Source of the DNA: CBDAPE01 sp965198325
Lineage (GTDB): Bacteria > Pseudomonadota > Alphaproteobacteria > UBA828 > JAPUJA01
Assembly (NCBI GenBank): GCA_965198325.1
Contig: CBDAPE010000017.1
Location: 372,001 to 436,000, forward strand
DNA: 64,000 bases
Reading direction: 5' to 3'
Each line of letters opens with the position of its first letter. Position 1 is the first letter of the stretch. The notes beneath the pieces were generated by a model. That model was not told where the DNA came from. It ran no database searches and saw only the letters and a program-made list of their open reading frames with translations. Positions 36,145-44,865 of the stretch are shown here, piece by piece. The position numbers were made by a program, and so were the translations under genes.

Positions 36145-37020
36145 ATGGGCAGAGGAAAGCTGATCGCCATCGGAATTGGGCTCCTGGTCGTCCTGATCCT
36201 CGTGTTGAGCGCAACCTTCAAGGTCCGCCAGAGCGAACAGGCCCTGTTGCTCCAGTTCGGCGACCCGCGGGCCGTGATCTCTGAACCCGGGCTCTACTTC
36301 AAGATCCCGTTCGTCCAGAACGTGGAATTTTTCGAGCGGCGGATCCTCGATTACGACGTGCCGGTCGAGGAGGTCATCGCGTCGGACCAGAAGCGGCTCG
36401 TCGTCGACACGTTCGCGCGCTACCGCATCGTCGACCCGCTCAAGTTCTATCAGACGGTCGGCACCGAAGAGGCGGTCCGGGCGCGGCTCGGCGCGATCCT
36501 GAACGCCCGGACGCGCGAGGTGCTGGGTCTCGTCCCGCTGATCAGCGTTCTCTCGGGCGAACGGCGCGATCTGATGAACCAGATCGCCGTCCTGGTGAAC
36601 ACCGACGCGGCGGGCTTCGGGGTCGACGTCATCGACGTGCGCATCAAGCGGGCCGACCTGCCCGAAGAAAACAGCCAGGCGATCTATTTAAGGATGCAGA
36701 CCGAACGCGAACGGGAAGCCAAGGAATTTCGCGCCCAGGGCGCCGAGTTTGCGCAGCGCATCCGGGCGGCCGCCGATCGCGAACGCACCGTGCTGCTCGC
36801 GGAAGCCGAGCGCGACGCCCAGAAGCTGCGCGGCGACGGCGAGGCGCAACGGGTCAAGATCTTCGGCGATGCGGTGAGCCAGGACCCGGAGTTCTATGCC
36901 TTTCTGCGCAGCATGGACGCCTACAAACGCTCGTTCCACCCGGAGGACACCACGATGGTGCTCACACCGGACAGCGATTTCTTCGATTATTTCGGCGTTG
37001 CCCCCACGCAGGGCGACTAG
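36145..37020 (+). CDS. hflC: HflC, partner of HflK
   Basis: A 291-residue SPFH protein with an N-terminal membrane helix (about residues 5-24), FKVRQSEQALLLQFGDPRAVISEPGLYFKIPF, and a coiled coil (RMQTEREREAKEFRAQGAEFAQRI). LPEENSQAIYLRM and the AEAERDAQKLRGDGEA segment are typical of HflC. It starts three bases after hflK stops and works with it in the FtsH supercomplex. A DegP-like protease gene follows by 45 bases, the usual alphaproteobacterial order. Confidence 0.95.
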   Translation: MGRGKLIAIGIGLLVVLILVLSATFKVRQSEQALLLQFGDPRAVISEPGLYFKIPFVQNVEFFERRILDYDVPVEEVIASDQKRLVVDTFARYRIVDPLKFYQTVGTEEAVRARLGAILNARTREVLGLVPLISVLSGERRDLMNQIAVLVNTDAAGFGVDVIDVRIKRADLPEENSQAIYLRMQTEREREAKEFRAQGAEFAQRIRAAADRERTVLLAEAERDAQKLRGDGEAQRVKIFGDAVSQDPEFYAFLRSMDAYKRSFHPEDTTMVLTPDSDFFDYFGVAPTQGD

Positions 37021-37065
37021 CCGGCCAAGCATTCGCCGGCGGTCTGCCAACCTGACGACGTGTTG

Positions 37066-38550
37066 ATGACCAGCATCGTTTTCCCGATTGCTCCCGTCCT
37101 CCGGTTTGCCGGAGCCGCCGGGCTCGGTGCGATCGCGCTGGTCGTGGCCGCGGTTGCGGTTGCGCGCGAGCCGACGGAAAGCTTCGCCGATCTCGTCGAG
37201 CGGCTGACGCCCGCGGTCGTCAACATCTCGACAACGGCGGATGTCGAAAACTCCCATTCCGGCATGGACGCTTTTCCCGACGGGTCACCGCTCGAGGAAT
37301 TCTTCGATTTCTTCGGGCAGCCCATGCCCCCTGGAGACGGCAATGGCTTTGGCGGCGGCGCGCACCAGGTGACGTCGCTGGGGTCGGGATTCATCATCGA
37401 CGGGGGCGGATTCGTGGTGACCAACAACCATGTCATCGAGGGCGCGAGCGAGGTCACGGTCATTCTCGACGACGATACCCAGCTTGCCGCCGAGGTGCTG
37501 GGACGGGACGTCAAGACGGATCTTGCCCTGCTCAAGGTCGAGTCCGAGACGCCCCTGCCGTTCGTCGAGTTCGGCGATTCGAGCAACGCCCGGGTCGGCG
37601 ATTGGGTCATCGCCATCGGCAATCCGTTCGGACTTGGCAACACGGTCACGGCGGGCATCATCTCGGCGCGAGGCCGCGACATCAATGCCGGACCCTACGA
37701 CGATTTCATCCAGACCGATGCGCCGATCAATCGGGGGAATTCCGGCGGACCGATGTTCGATATGGACGGCAAGGTCATCGGCGTGAACACCCTGATCTTC
37801 TCGCCCTCGGGTGGCAGCGTGGGGGTCGGCTTCGCCACACCGGCGTCGCTCGCGGAATCCATCATCCTCCAGCTTCGCGAGTTCGGCGAGACCCGGCGGG
37901 GCTGGCTCGGCGTGCGGATCCAGACAGTGAGCCAGGAAATCGCCGAGAATTTGGGCATGGCCGAAGCCGCCGGCGCGTTGGTCGCCTCCGTGACCGCCGC
38001 CGGCCCGGCGGAAGCCGCTCGCATCGAAGCGGGCGACGTCATATTACGGTTCGACGGCACGCCGGTCGCCAAACGCCGGGACCTGCCCCGCATCGTCGCG
38101 GATACCCCGGTCGGCAAGCGGGTTGAGGTGGTGGTCTGGCGCGACGGCCAGGAGCAATCCATCGAGGTCGAGATTGGGTGGCTCGATGAGACCGACGCGG
38201 TGGCCGCGGTAACGCCGCAGACGCCTGCACCCGCGCCGGCCCCGCCGGCCGGCGACATCGAGGCCTTCGGGCTGGTGTTGGCGGAAATCACACCCGAGCT
38301 TCGAGCGCGGTTCGGACTGGCCGCGGCGGCGCTGGGCGTGGTCGTCGTCGAACGATCCGCAGACAACGAGTCGAACGATTTCCAGCCGGGCGACGTGATC
38401 GTCGCGATCGGCGATCAGCCGATTGAAACGGCCGATGACGTTCTGGCGGCCTTCGAGATCCTTACCGCGGCCGGCGCAGGCTCGGTGGTCGTGCTGCGCG
38501 AGCGGGCCGGAAACCGCCGCTTCGTCGCGCTCGACCTGGAGACGGGCTAG
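37066..38550 (+). CDS. DegP/HtrA-type periplasmic serine protease with two PDZ domains
   Basis: A 494-residue precursor with a signal anchor or signal peptide (about residues 10-32). The trypsin-like domain has His in VTNNHVIEG, Asp in DVKTDLALLKV and Ser in NRGNSGGPMF. Two PDZ-like domains follow: one from RGWLGVRIQTV, the second from FGLVLAEITPELRARFGL, separated by a Pro/Ala linker. It degrades or refolds damaged envelope proteins. I took the ATG at 37066; GTG and TTG codons just upstream are also in frame. Its place after hflKC is conserved. Confidence 0.93.
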   Translation: MTSIVFPIAPVLRFAGAAGLGAIALVVAAVAVAREPTESFADLVERLTPAVVNISTTADVENSHSGMDAFPDGSPLEEFFDFFGQPMPPGDGNGFGGGAHQVTSLGSGFIIDGGGFVVTNNHVIEGASEVTVILDDDTQLAAEVLGRDVKTDLALLKVESETPLPFVEFGDSSNARVGDWVIAIGNPFGLGNTVTAGIISARGRDINAGPYDDFIQTDAPINRGNSGGPMFDMDGKVIGVNTLIFSPSGGSVGVGFATPASLAESIILQLREFGETRRGWLGVRIQTVSQEIAENLGMAEAAGALVASVTAAGPAEAARIEAGDVILRFDGTPVAKRRDLPRIVADTPVGKRVEVVVWRDGQEQSIEVEIGWLDETDAVAAVTPQTPAPAPAPPAGDIEAFGLVLAEITPELRARFGLAAAALGVVVVERSADNESNDFQPGDVIVAIGDQPIETADDVLAAFEILTAAGAGSVVVLRERAGNRRFVALDLETG

Positions 38551-38577
38551 GACCGGGGACGTGCCGCCGGCTGGCCC

Positions 38578-39831
38578 GTGGCAGTGACCACAGCATCACC
38601 AGCGAGGGGGGCGTCACCGCTGATCCGGCCCTTCGCGGGCATCCGGCCCGCGCCCGGACAGGCCGAGGCGGTGATTGCGCCGCCCTACGACGTGCTCAGC
38701 AGCAGCGAGGCCCGCGCTCTCGCGCAGGACCTGCCGTGGAGTCTTCTGCACGTGACGAAGCCCGAAATCGACTTTCCGGCCGACGCCGTGCCCGACGGAC
38801 CGGCGATCCACGGCCGGGCCGGGGTCACCTTCCGGCGCATGCTTGAAGAGGGCATCCTGCGGCGCGACCCGTCACCCTGCTATTACGTCTACCGGCTGAC
38901 CATGGGGTCGCATGTCCAGACCGGTCTCGCGCTCACGGCCTCGATCAAGGCCTACCGGGCCATGCAGATCCGCCGCCATGAATTTACCCGGCCCGACAAG
39001 GAGGACGACCGGGTCTTGAATATTTCGACGGTCAACGCGCAGACCGAGCCGGTCCTGCTGGTCCACCGCGCCGACGACCGGCTTGCCGCGTTGATCGATG
39101 CGGCCATCCAGCGCCCGCCCGCCGTGAATCTGACTGCTCGGGACGGCATCGGCCATACGCTGTGGACGGTCGAGGAGGCCGAGCGGATCGCGGCGCTCAG
39201 CGAGCGGCTCGACCGGCTGGACGCGCTTTACATTGCCGATGGGCATCACCGCTGCGCGGCCGCGGCCCGGATCGCGGAAGAGCGGCAAGCGGATTCGAGC
39301 GACTATTTTCTCGCCGTGGCGTTCCCGGCGGAGGCCGCGCGGATTCTCGATTACAATCGGCTGTGCCGGGATCTCGGCGGGCTGTCGGAAGCGGGGTTTG
39401 TGGAGGCGCTCGGGGAGCGCTTCGAGATTGCGCCGGTTCACGGTCCCCTGCGGCCTGCGCGGGCTCACGAATTCGGCATGATCCTCGGTTCGCAATGGTA
39501 TCGCCTGCGCTTGCGCGAGTCCCTGGCAGACGATAGGCCCGTGATCGAGCGTCTCGACGTAAGCCTGCTGGCCAATCACGTGCTCAAGCCGATCTTCGGG
39601 ATTACGGATCCGCGGACCGACCCGCGAATCGAGTTCGTCGGCGGAATCCGCGGGCTGGATGCGCTCGAGCTCCCGGTGCGGGCCGGCGACGCGGCAGTCG
39701 GCTTTGCGCTGTTCCCGACGGCGATCGACGATCTGATGGCGGTCGCGGACACCGGCGCCGTGATGCCCCCGAAATCCACCTGGTTCGAGCCGAAGCTCGC
39801 CGATGGCCTGGTCTCCTATCCCCTCGACTGA
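38578..39831 (+). CDS. DUF1015-family protein
   Basis: A 417-residue soluble protein of the DUF1015 family: IRPFAGIRPAPGQAEAVIAPPYDVLSS at the start, YYVYRLTMG, RRHEFTRPDKEDDRV, and ALYIADGHHRCAAAARIAEER with a conserved DGHHR that may be catalytic or metal-binding. The start is a GTG at 38578. Members are widespread; the biochemical role is not established, though some are annotated as SerB-related or HTH-containing. It lies between the DegP-like gene and miaA on the same strand. Confidence 0.88.
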   Translation: MAVTTASPARGASPLIRPFAGIRPAPGQAEAVIAPPYDVLSSSEARALAQDLPWSLLHVTKPEIDFPADAVPDGPAIHGRAGVTFRRMLEEGILRRDPSPCYYVYRLTMGSHVQTGLALTASIKAYRAMQIRRHEFTRPDKEDDRVLNISTVNAQTEPVLLVHRADDRLAALIDAAIQRPPAVNLTARDGIGHTLWTVEEAERIAALSERLDRLDALYIADGHHRCAAAARIAEERQADSSDYFLAVAFPAEAARILDYNRLCRDLGGLSEAGFVEALGERFEIAPVHGPLRPARAHEFGMILGSQWYRLRLRESLADDRPVIERLDVSLLANHVLKPIFGITDPRTDPRIEFVGGIRGLDALELPVRAGDAAVGFALFPTAIDDLMAVADTGAVMPPKSTWFEPKLADGLVSYPLD

Positions 39832-39867
39832 CGTGTTGCGGCCGGTCGGGGTTGCGGCGGTGCGGGT

Positions 39868-40818
39868 ATGACGGATCGAGCGCGGGTCCTGCTCCTGGGC
39901 GGGCCGACGGCCAGCGGCAAGTCGGCTCTGGCTGTGGCACTGGCCCAGGGCTTCGACGGCGTCGTCGTCAACGCCGACAGCATGCAAATCTACGCCGAGC
40001 TGCGACTGATCACGGCAAGACCAGGCGAGGCCGAAGAGGCGGCCGTGCCCCACCGGCTCTACGGTGTGCGACCCGCCGCCGAGCCCTGCAGCGCGGCGCT
40101 CTGGCGCACGCTCGCGCTGGCGGAGATCGACCGGATCCAGGCGGACGGAGGACTTCCCATCCTGGTCGGGGGCAGCGGCCTCTATTTTCGTGCCCTGCTT
40201 CACGGCCTGGCACCGGTTCCGCCGATCCCACCCGATATCCGTGTCCGCACCCGCGCGCAGATGGACGCCAAGGGTCCGGAAGCGATGCATGCTTTGCTGG
40301 CGACGCACGATCCGGATATGGCGGCACGGCTCAAGCCCGGCGACCGTCAACGCGTCATACGCGCCCTCGAGGTGATCGAGGCGACCGGTCGCAGCCTGGC
40401 CTCCTGGCAGCGTCTCGAGTCACAGGTTGCGAGTCCCAAGGGCCGGGTCATGGGCTTGGTGCTCGATCCGCCCCGGGAGGCTCTCTATGCCGCTTGCAGC
40501 GCACGATTTGCCGCGATTGCCGAGGGCGGCGGTCCCGCGGAGGCGGCCGCCATGGATGCGCTCGGACTCGCCCCGACCCTGCCGGCGATGAAGGCGGTTG
40601 GATTGCGCGAATTGATCGCGCTGTCCCGGGGCGAGATCGGCCGGGACGAAGCGATCGCGGCCGGCACGCGCGCAACCCGGCGCTACGCCAAACGCCAGCG
40701 CACCTGGTTTCGTCACCAGATGGCCGACGCGGCGCGGATCGAGGCGCGGGTAACGCCCGAGACCCTCAATAGCGCGCTGGCCGAGGTGAGCCGGATTGTG
40801 TTGACCGATTCGGCCTAA
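39868..40818 (+). CDS. miaA: tRNA dimethylallyltransferase MiaA
   Basis: A 316-residue enzyme with the P-loop GGPTASGKSALA, the substrate motif NADSMQIYAELRLITARP, LVGGSGLYFRALLHGL, and the C-terminal RRYAKRQRTWFRHQ. It transfers a dimethylallyl group to A37 of tRNAs that read codons starting with U. Length and motif order are normal. The ilv operon starts 130 bases downstream, and no hfq follows. Confidence 0.95.
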   Translation: MTDRARVLLLGGPTASGKSALAVALAQGFDGVVVNADSMQIYAELRLITARPGEAEEAAVPHRLYGVRPAAEPCSAALWRTLALAEIDRIQADGGLPILVGGSGLYFRALLHGLAPVPPIPPDIRVRTRAQMDAKGPEAMHALLATHDPDMAARLKPGDRQRVIRALEVIEATGRSLASWQRLESQVASPKGRVMGLVLDPPREALYAACSARFAAIAEGGGPAEAAAMDALGLAPTLPAMKAVGLRELIALSRGEIGRDEAIAAGTRATRRYAKRQRTWFRHQMADAARIEARVTPETLNSALAEVSRIVLTDSA

Positions 40819-40949
40819 GCGACTAGTTTTGCTGGCCTTTACGGGCGCGCCGCACCAGATCACTTACATGGGGAACGCCGCTGGGTTCAGCGGTGCGGTA
40901 GCGTGCCGTCATGGCGTGAGGCGACCTGCGGCCTCAGGAAAGGCAAAAC

Positions 40950-42710
40950 GTGCGACAGACCGGCTCGGAAATCGTTCTCAACGCCCTCGTGGATCAGGGC
41001 GTGGACGTGCTGTTCGGTTATCCGGGCGGCGTGGTCCTGCCGATCTACGACGCCATCTTCCGGCAGAACGAGATTCGTCACATCCTGGTGCGCCACGAGC
41101 AGGGCGCCCTGCACGCGGCGGAGGGTTACGCGCGCTCGACCGGCAAGGTCGGCGTGGCGCTGGTGACCTCGGGCCCGGGCGCGACCAACGCCGTGACCGG
41201 GCTGGCCGACGCGCTGATGGACAGTATCCCCCTGGTCTGCCTGACTGGGCAGGTGCCGACCCAATTGATCGGCAACGACGCATTCCAGGAGGCGGACACG
41301 ATCGGCATCACCCGGCCATGCACCAAGCACAACTATCTGGTCAGGGACGTGAACGACCTGGCGCGTACGCTGCACGAGGCCTTCGAAGTGGCGCGCTCGG
41401 GACGGCCGGGATCGGTGGTGGTCGATCTGCCCAAGGACGTTTTAACATCCGAGGACGGCACCTACAGCGGCCCCGACAATGTTACTCACCGCACCTACAA
41501 GCCCCAGACCGAGGGCGATCCGGCAGCCATCGAGCAGGCGGTCGAACTGATCGCGCATGCCAAGCGGCCGATTTTCTATGCCGGCGGCGGGGTCATCAAT
41601 TCGGGCCCCGAGGCCAGTGCTCGGCTGATCGAACTCGTCGCGCGCACAGGCTATCCGATCACCAACACCCTGATGGGGCTGGGCGGCTTCCCGGCGAGTG
41701 ATTCCCATTTCCTCGGCATGCTCGGCATGCACGGCACCTACGAGGCCAACATAGCAATGGCCGAATGCGATGTGATGATCGCCGTCGGCGTACGCTTCGA
41801 CGACCGGGTGACCGGACGGCTCGACGCCTTCTCTCAGGGCTCGACCAAGATCCATATCGACATCGACCGCTCGTCGATCAACAAGAACGTCAAGGTCGAC
41901 CTGCCCATCGTCGGCGATTGTGCCAGCGTGCTGGGCGCACTGCTTGAGCGCTGGGATGGGGACGGTCATGCGCCGGACAAGGACGCGCTCAAGACCTGGT
42001 GGGCGCGGATCGACGACTGGCGCTCGCGCGACTGCCTTCATTACGAGCAGACCGGTGACGTGATCAAGCCGCAATACGCCATCGACCGGCTCAACCAGCT
42101 GACCAAGGACCGCGACGATGTTTACATCACCACCGAGGTCGGCCAGCACCAGATGTGGGCGGCGCAATTCATGAAGTTCGAGACGCCCAAGCACTGGATG
42201 ACCTCGGGCGGGCTCGGCACCATGGGTTACGGCTTTCCAGCCGCGATGGGCGTGCAGGTCGCGCACCCGGACGCGCTGGTGATCGACGTGGCGGGCGAGT
42301 CATCGTTGATGATGACGATCCAGGAGCTCTCGACGATGTGTCAGCACCGCTTGCCGGTGAAGGCGTTCATCATCAACAACCGGTACATGGGCATGGTCCG
42401 GCAGTGGCAGGAGTTCTTCCACGGCGGCCGCTATTCGGAAAGCTATATGGAATCCTTGCCCGATTTCGTGAAGCTGGCGGAATCCTTCGGCGCCGTGGGA
42501 CTGCGCGCCGAGAAGCCTGACGAGGTCGACGATCTGATCGGCGAGATGATCGCGGTCGACCGGCCGGTGCTGGCCGACGTGCGGGTCGATCCCGACGAGA
42601 ACGTCTTTCCGATGATTCCGGGAGGTGCGGCCCACTACGAAATGAAACTGGGCCCCGATGACGCGCGCCAGGACCTGGATCGCAGCGAGGACGGCATGGT
42701 GCGCGTCTGA
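40950..42710 (+). CDS. ilvB: Acetolactate synthase large (catalytic) subunit
   Basis: A 586-residue ThDP-dependent enzyme. Its N-terminal domain has the catalytic Glu in VRHEQGALHAAEGYAR and SGPGATN. The C-terminal ThDP/Mg domain has GGLGTMGYGFPAAMG, then DVAGESSLMMTIQEL and NNRYMGMVRQWQ. It condenses two pyruvates, or pyruvate with 2-oxobutyrate, as the first common step to valine, leucine and isoleucine. The start is a GTG at 40950. The regulatory subunit gene follows 33 bases later. I saw no convincing attenuator before it. Confidence 0.96.
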   Translation: MRQTGSEIVLNALVDQGVDVLFGYPGGVVLPIYDAIFRQNEIRHILVRHEQGALHAAEGYARSTGKVGVALVTSGPGATNAVTGLADALMDSIPLVCLTGQVPTQLIGNDAFQEADTIGITRPCTKHNYLVRDVNDLARTLHEAFEVARSGRPGSVVVDLPKDVLTSEDGTYSGPDNVTHRTYKPQTEGDPAAIEQAVELIAHAKRPIFYAGGGVINSGPEASARLIELVARTGYPITNTLMGLGGFPASDSHFLGMLGMHGTYEANIAMAECDVMIAVGVRFDDRVTGRLDAFSQGSTKIHIDIDRSSINKNVKVDLPIVGDCASVLGALLERWDGDGHAPDKDALKTWWARIDDWRSRDCLHYEQTGDVIKPQYAIDRLNQLTKDRDDVYITTEVGQHQMWAAQFMKFETPKHWMTSGGLGTMGYGFPAAMGVQVAHPDALVIDVAGESSLMMTIQELSTMCQHRLPVKAFIINNRYMGMVRQWQEFFHGGRYSESYMESLPDFVKLAESFGAVGLRAEKPDEVDDLIGEMIAVDRPVLADVRVDPDENVFPMIPGGAAHYEMKLGPDDARQDLDRSEDGMVRV

Positions 42711-42743
42711 GCCCCGGCCGAGCCGCAGCCCGAGGAAACGCCT

Positions 42744-43262
42744 ATGGAGTCCGCTGCCATCGAACGCCACACGATCTCGGTCCTGGTCGATAACGAGGCG
42801 GGCGTGCTGGCGCGCGTGGTCGGGCTGTTTTCGGGGCGTGGCTACAACATCGACAGCCTCACCGTGGCCGAGGTCGATCCCGCGGAAACGGTTTCCCGGA
42901 TCACCCTGGTGACCTCGGGAACACCCATGACGATCGAACAAATCAAGGCGCAGCTCGAGCGTCTCGTACCTGTTCACCGGGTCAACGACCTGACCGTCGA
43001 AGGCCCCGCAGTCGAGCGCGAGCTCGCCCTGATCAAGGTGGCGGGAACCGGGGAAAAGCGCGTCGAAGCCCTGCGTATCGCCGACATCTTTCGCGCCCGG
43101 GTGATCGATGCCACGAACCATTCCTTCGTGTTCGAGATGACCGGCAGCTCCGACAAGCTCAGCGCCTTTATCAAAATGATGGAGCCGCTCGGCCTTGCTG
43201 AGATTTCGCGCACCGGGGTTGTCGCCATCGCGCGGGGCGCCGAAGCGCCCGAATCCGACTAA
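42744..43262 (+). CDS. ilvN: Acetolactate synthase small (regulatory) subunit
   Basis: A 172-residue protein with an N-terminal ACT domain (HTISVLVDNEAGVLARVVGLFSGRGYNIDSL) and a C-terminal ALS-regulatory domain (ERELALIKVAGTGEKRVEALRIADIFRARVID). It activates the large subunit and confers valine feedback inhibition. It lies between ilvB and ilvC on the same strand with short gaps (33 and 39 bases), so ilvBNC is one operon. Confidence 0.96.
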   Translation: MESAAIERHTISVLVDNEAGVLARVVGLFSGRGYNIDSLTVAEVDPAETVSRITLVTSGTPMTIEQIKAQLERLVPVHRVNDLTVEGPAVERELALIKVAGTGEKRVEALRIADIFRARVIDATNHSFVFEMTGSSDKLSAFIKMMEPLGLAEISRTGVVAIARGAEAPESD

Positions 43263-43301
43263 CGTAACCGCCAGCCGCTCAAGTCCGGAGGACAGATCAT
43301 C

Positions 43302-44321
43302 ATGCGTGTCTACTACGATCGCGACGCCGATGTGAACCTGATCAAGTCGAAGAAGATTGCCGTCATCGGCTACGGCAGCCAAGGCCATGCCCACGCCAAC
43401 AACCTCAACGAGAGCGGCGCGAAGGACGTTGTCGTGGGGCTGCGCCCGGGATCGACAAGCATCGCCAAGGCCGAGAACGCCGGTCTGAAGGTGATGGACG
43501 TGCCTGAAGCGGCTCAATGGGCCGACGTCGCAATGGTGCTGACACCGGACGAGTTGCAGGCGACCATGTACACAGAGGTTTTGAAGGATAATTTAAAGCA
43601 AGGCGCGGCTCTGGCTTTCGCCCACGGCTTTTCGATCCACTTCCGGGTGATCGAGCCCCGTGGCGATCTCGACGTTTTCATGGTCGCGCCCAAGGGTCCG
43701 GGCCACACGGTGCGGTCCGAATACGAGCGGGGCGGCGGTGTTCCCTGCCTGCTTGCGGTCCATCAGGACGCCTCGGGCAATGCGACGGACATCGGTCTGT
43801 CCTATGCCTCCGCAATTGGCGGCGGTCGCGCCGGGGTCATCGAGACAACCTTTCGCGAGGAATGCGAGACCGACCTGTTCGGCGAGCAGGTCGTGCTCTG
43901 TGGCGGTCTCACCTCATTGATCACCGGGGCCTTCGAGACCCTCGTTGAGGCGGGCTACGCGCCCGAGATGGCCTATTTCGAGTGTCTGCACGAGGTCAAG
44001 CTCATCGTCGACCTGATCTATGAGGGCGGCATCGCCAACATGCGCTATTCGATCTCCAATACCGCGGAGTATGGCGACTACTCGAGGGGCCCGCGCGTCA
44101 TCAACGACGCCGTGCGCGCCGAAATGCGCCAAATCCTCGCGGAAATTCAAACCGGGAAGTTCGCCAGCGAGTGGGTATCCGAAAACAAGGCGGGCCAGCC
44201 CTCGTTCAAGGCCATGCGGCGGCGTTCCGCGGAGCATCAGATCGAGGAAGTCGGTGAGAAGCTACGGGCCATGATGCCCTGGATCGCCGCCAATAAGCTG
44301 GTGGACAAGACCAAGAATTAG
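43302..44321 (+). CDS. ilvC: Ketol-acid reductoisomerase, class I
   Basis: A 339-residue enzyme with the NADPH loop IAVIGYGSQGHAHANNL, then LRPGS, the Mg-binding residues in ETDLFGEQVVLCGG and ECLHEVKLIVDLIYEGG, and the C-terminal knotted domain. It turns acetolactate into dihydroxyisovalerate. The length fits the short class I form. A GGAGG site lies ten bases before the ATG. It ends the ilvBNC operon. Confidence 0.97.
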   Translation: MRVYYDRDADVNLIKSKKIAVIGYGSQGHAHANNLNESGAKDVVVGLRPGSTSIAKAENAGLKVMDVPEAAQWADVAMVLTPDELQATMYTEVLKDNLKQGAALAFAHGFSIHFRVIEPRGDLDVFMVAPKGPGHTVRSEYERGGGVPCLLAVHQDASGNATDIGLSYASAIGGGRAGVIETTFREECETDLFGEQVVLCGGLTSLITGAFETLVEAGYAPEMAYFECLHEVKLIVDLIYEGGIANMRYSISNTAEYGDYSRGPRVINDAVRAEMRQILAEIQTGKFASEWVSENKAGQPSFKAMRRRSAEHQIEEVGEKLRAMMPWIAANKLVDKTKN

Positions 44322-44865
44322 GGACACGCGCCAGCGCCGAGCATTCGACAACCCAACCCGGGCGGGGCCTCCAACGGACGCGGATAGAGTCACCGATCTG
44401 GGCCACGTCCCGCTGGTTTGGGAACCGACTAGACAGTATTTCTCACGGCCACGCTCAAGACGAGGCGGCAAATCCCTTTAATAGAACTCTTTTTCGATCG
44501 GACGACCGTTCGTCGATTTCGCCGGAATCGCGAATTGTTATTGCGTCTCAAGGAGAAAAAAGCGTAGAACGTAAATGGTTAACGGTCGGGGTTTAAGTTG
44601 CCGTTAACCTTGGGCGTGCCTATCTAGAGAGGCGCATAGGAGCCGTTTGCGGGCAGTCTTTGGATAAAACCATGACAGAACAGCGAGCGAGGCAAATCTG
44701 TCGTTGCCGGCATGCAGGGCTCTTTCCGCGTGGGACTCGGGATTTTCGTGTCTCGGCGCGGCGACTTAGACGCCCCCGGGCGGACTGACGTCGTTATCGG
44801 CGGCCGTTTGGGGATTGGAACAGCGTCTTAATGTTGCCGATACCGAGACATGAGGAACGAACGCC
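44322..44865. other. Long intergenic region before leuA
   Basis: I see no gene in these 544 bases. A 9-bp inverted repeat (GGTTAACGG at 44577-44585, CCGTTAACC at 44601-44609) overlaps a CtrA-type motif annotated separately. The local stretch 44470-44640 is AT-richer than its surroundings and probably holds the leuA promoter. No leader peptide rich in Leu or Ile codons was evident. Confidence 0.5.
44593..44608. promoter_or_regulatory. CtrA-type binding motif TTAA-N7-TTAAC
   Basis: TTAA at 44593-44596 is followed by seven bases and TTAAC at 44604-44608, a perfect match to the full-length consensus of the alphaproteobacterial response regulator CtrA. It lies about 260 bases before leuA, in an inverted repeat. 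Such a match can occur by chance in a window this large, but this one is in the AT-richer promoter-like part of the longest intergenic gap of the core region. Confidence 0.55.

Noticed and set aside
40820..40949. Attenuator leader peptide before ilvB
   Set aside because: No short frame rich in Leu, Val or Ile codons followed by a terminator could be found.
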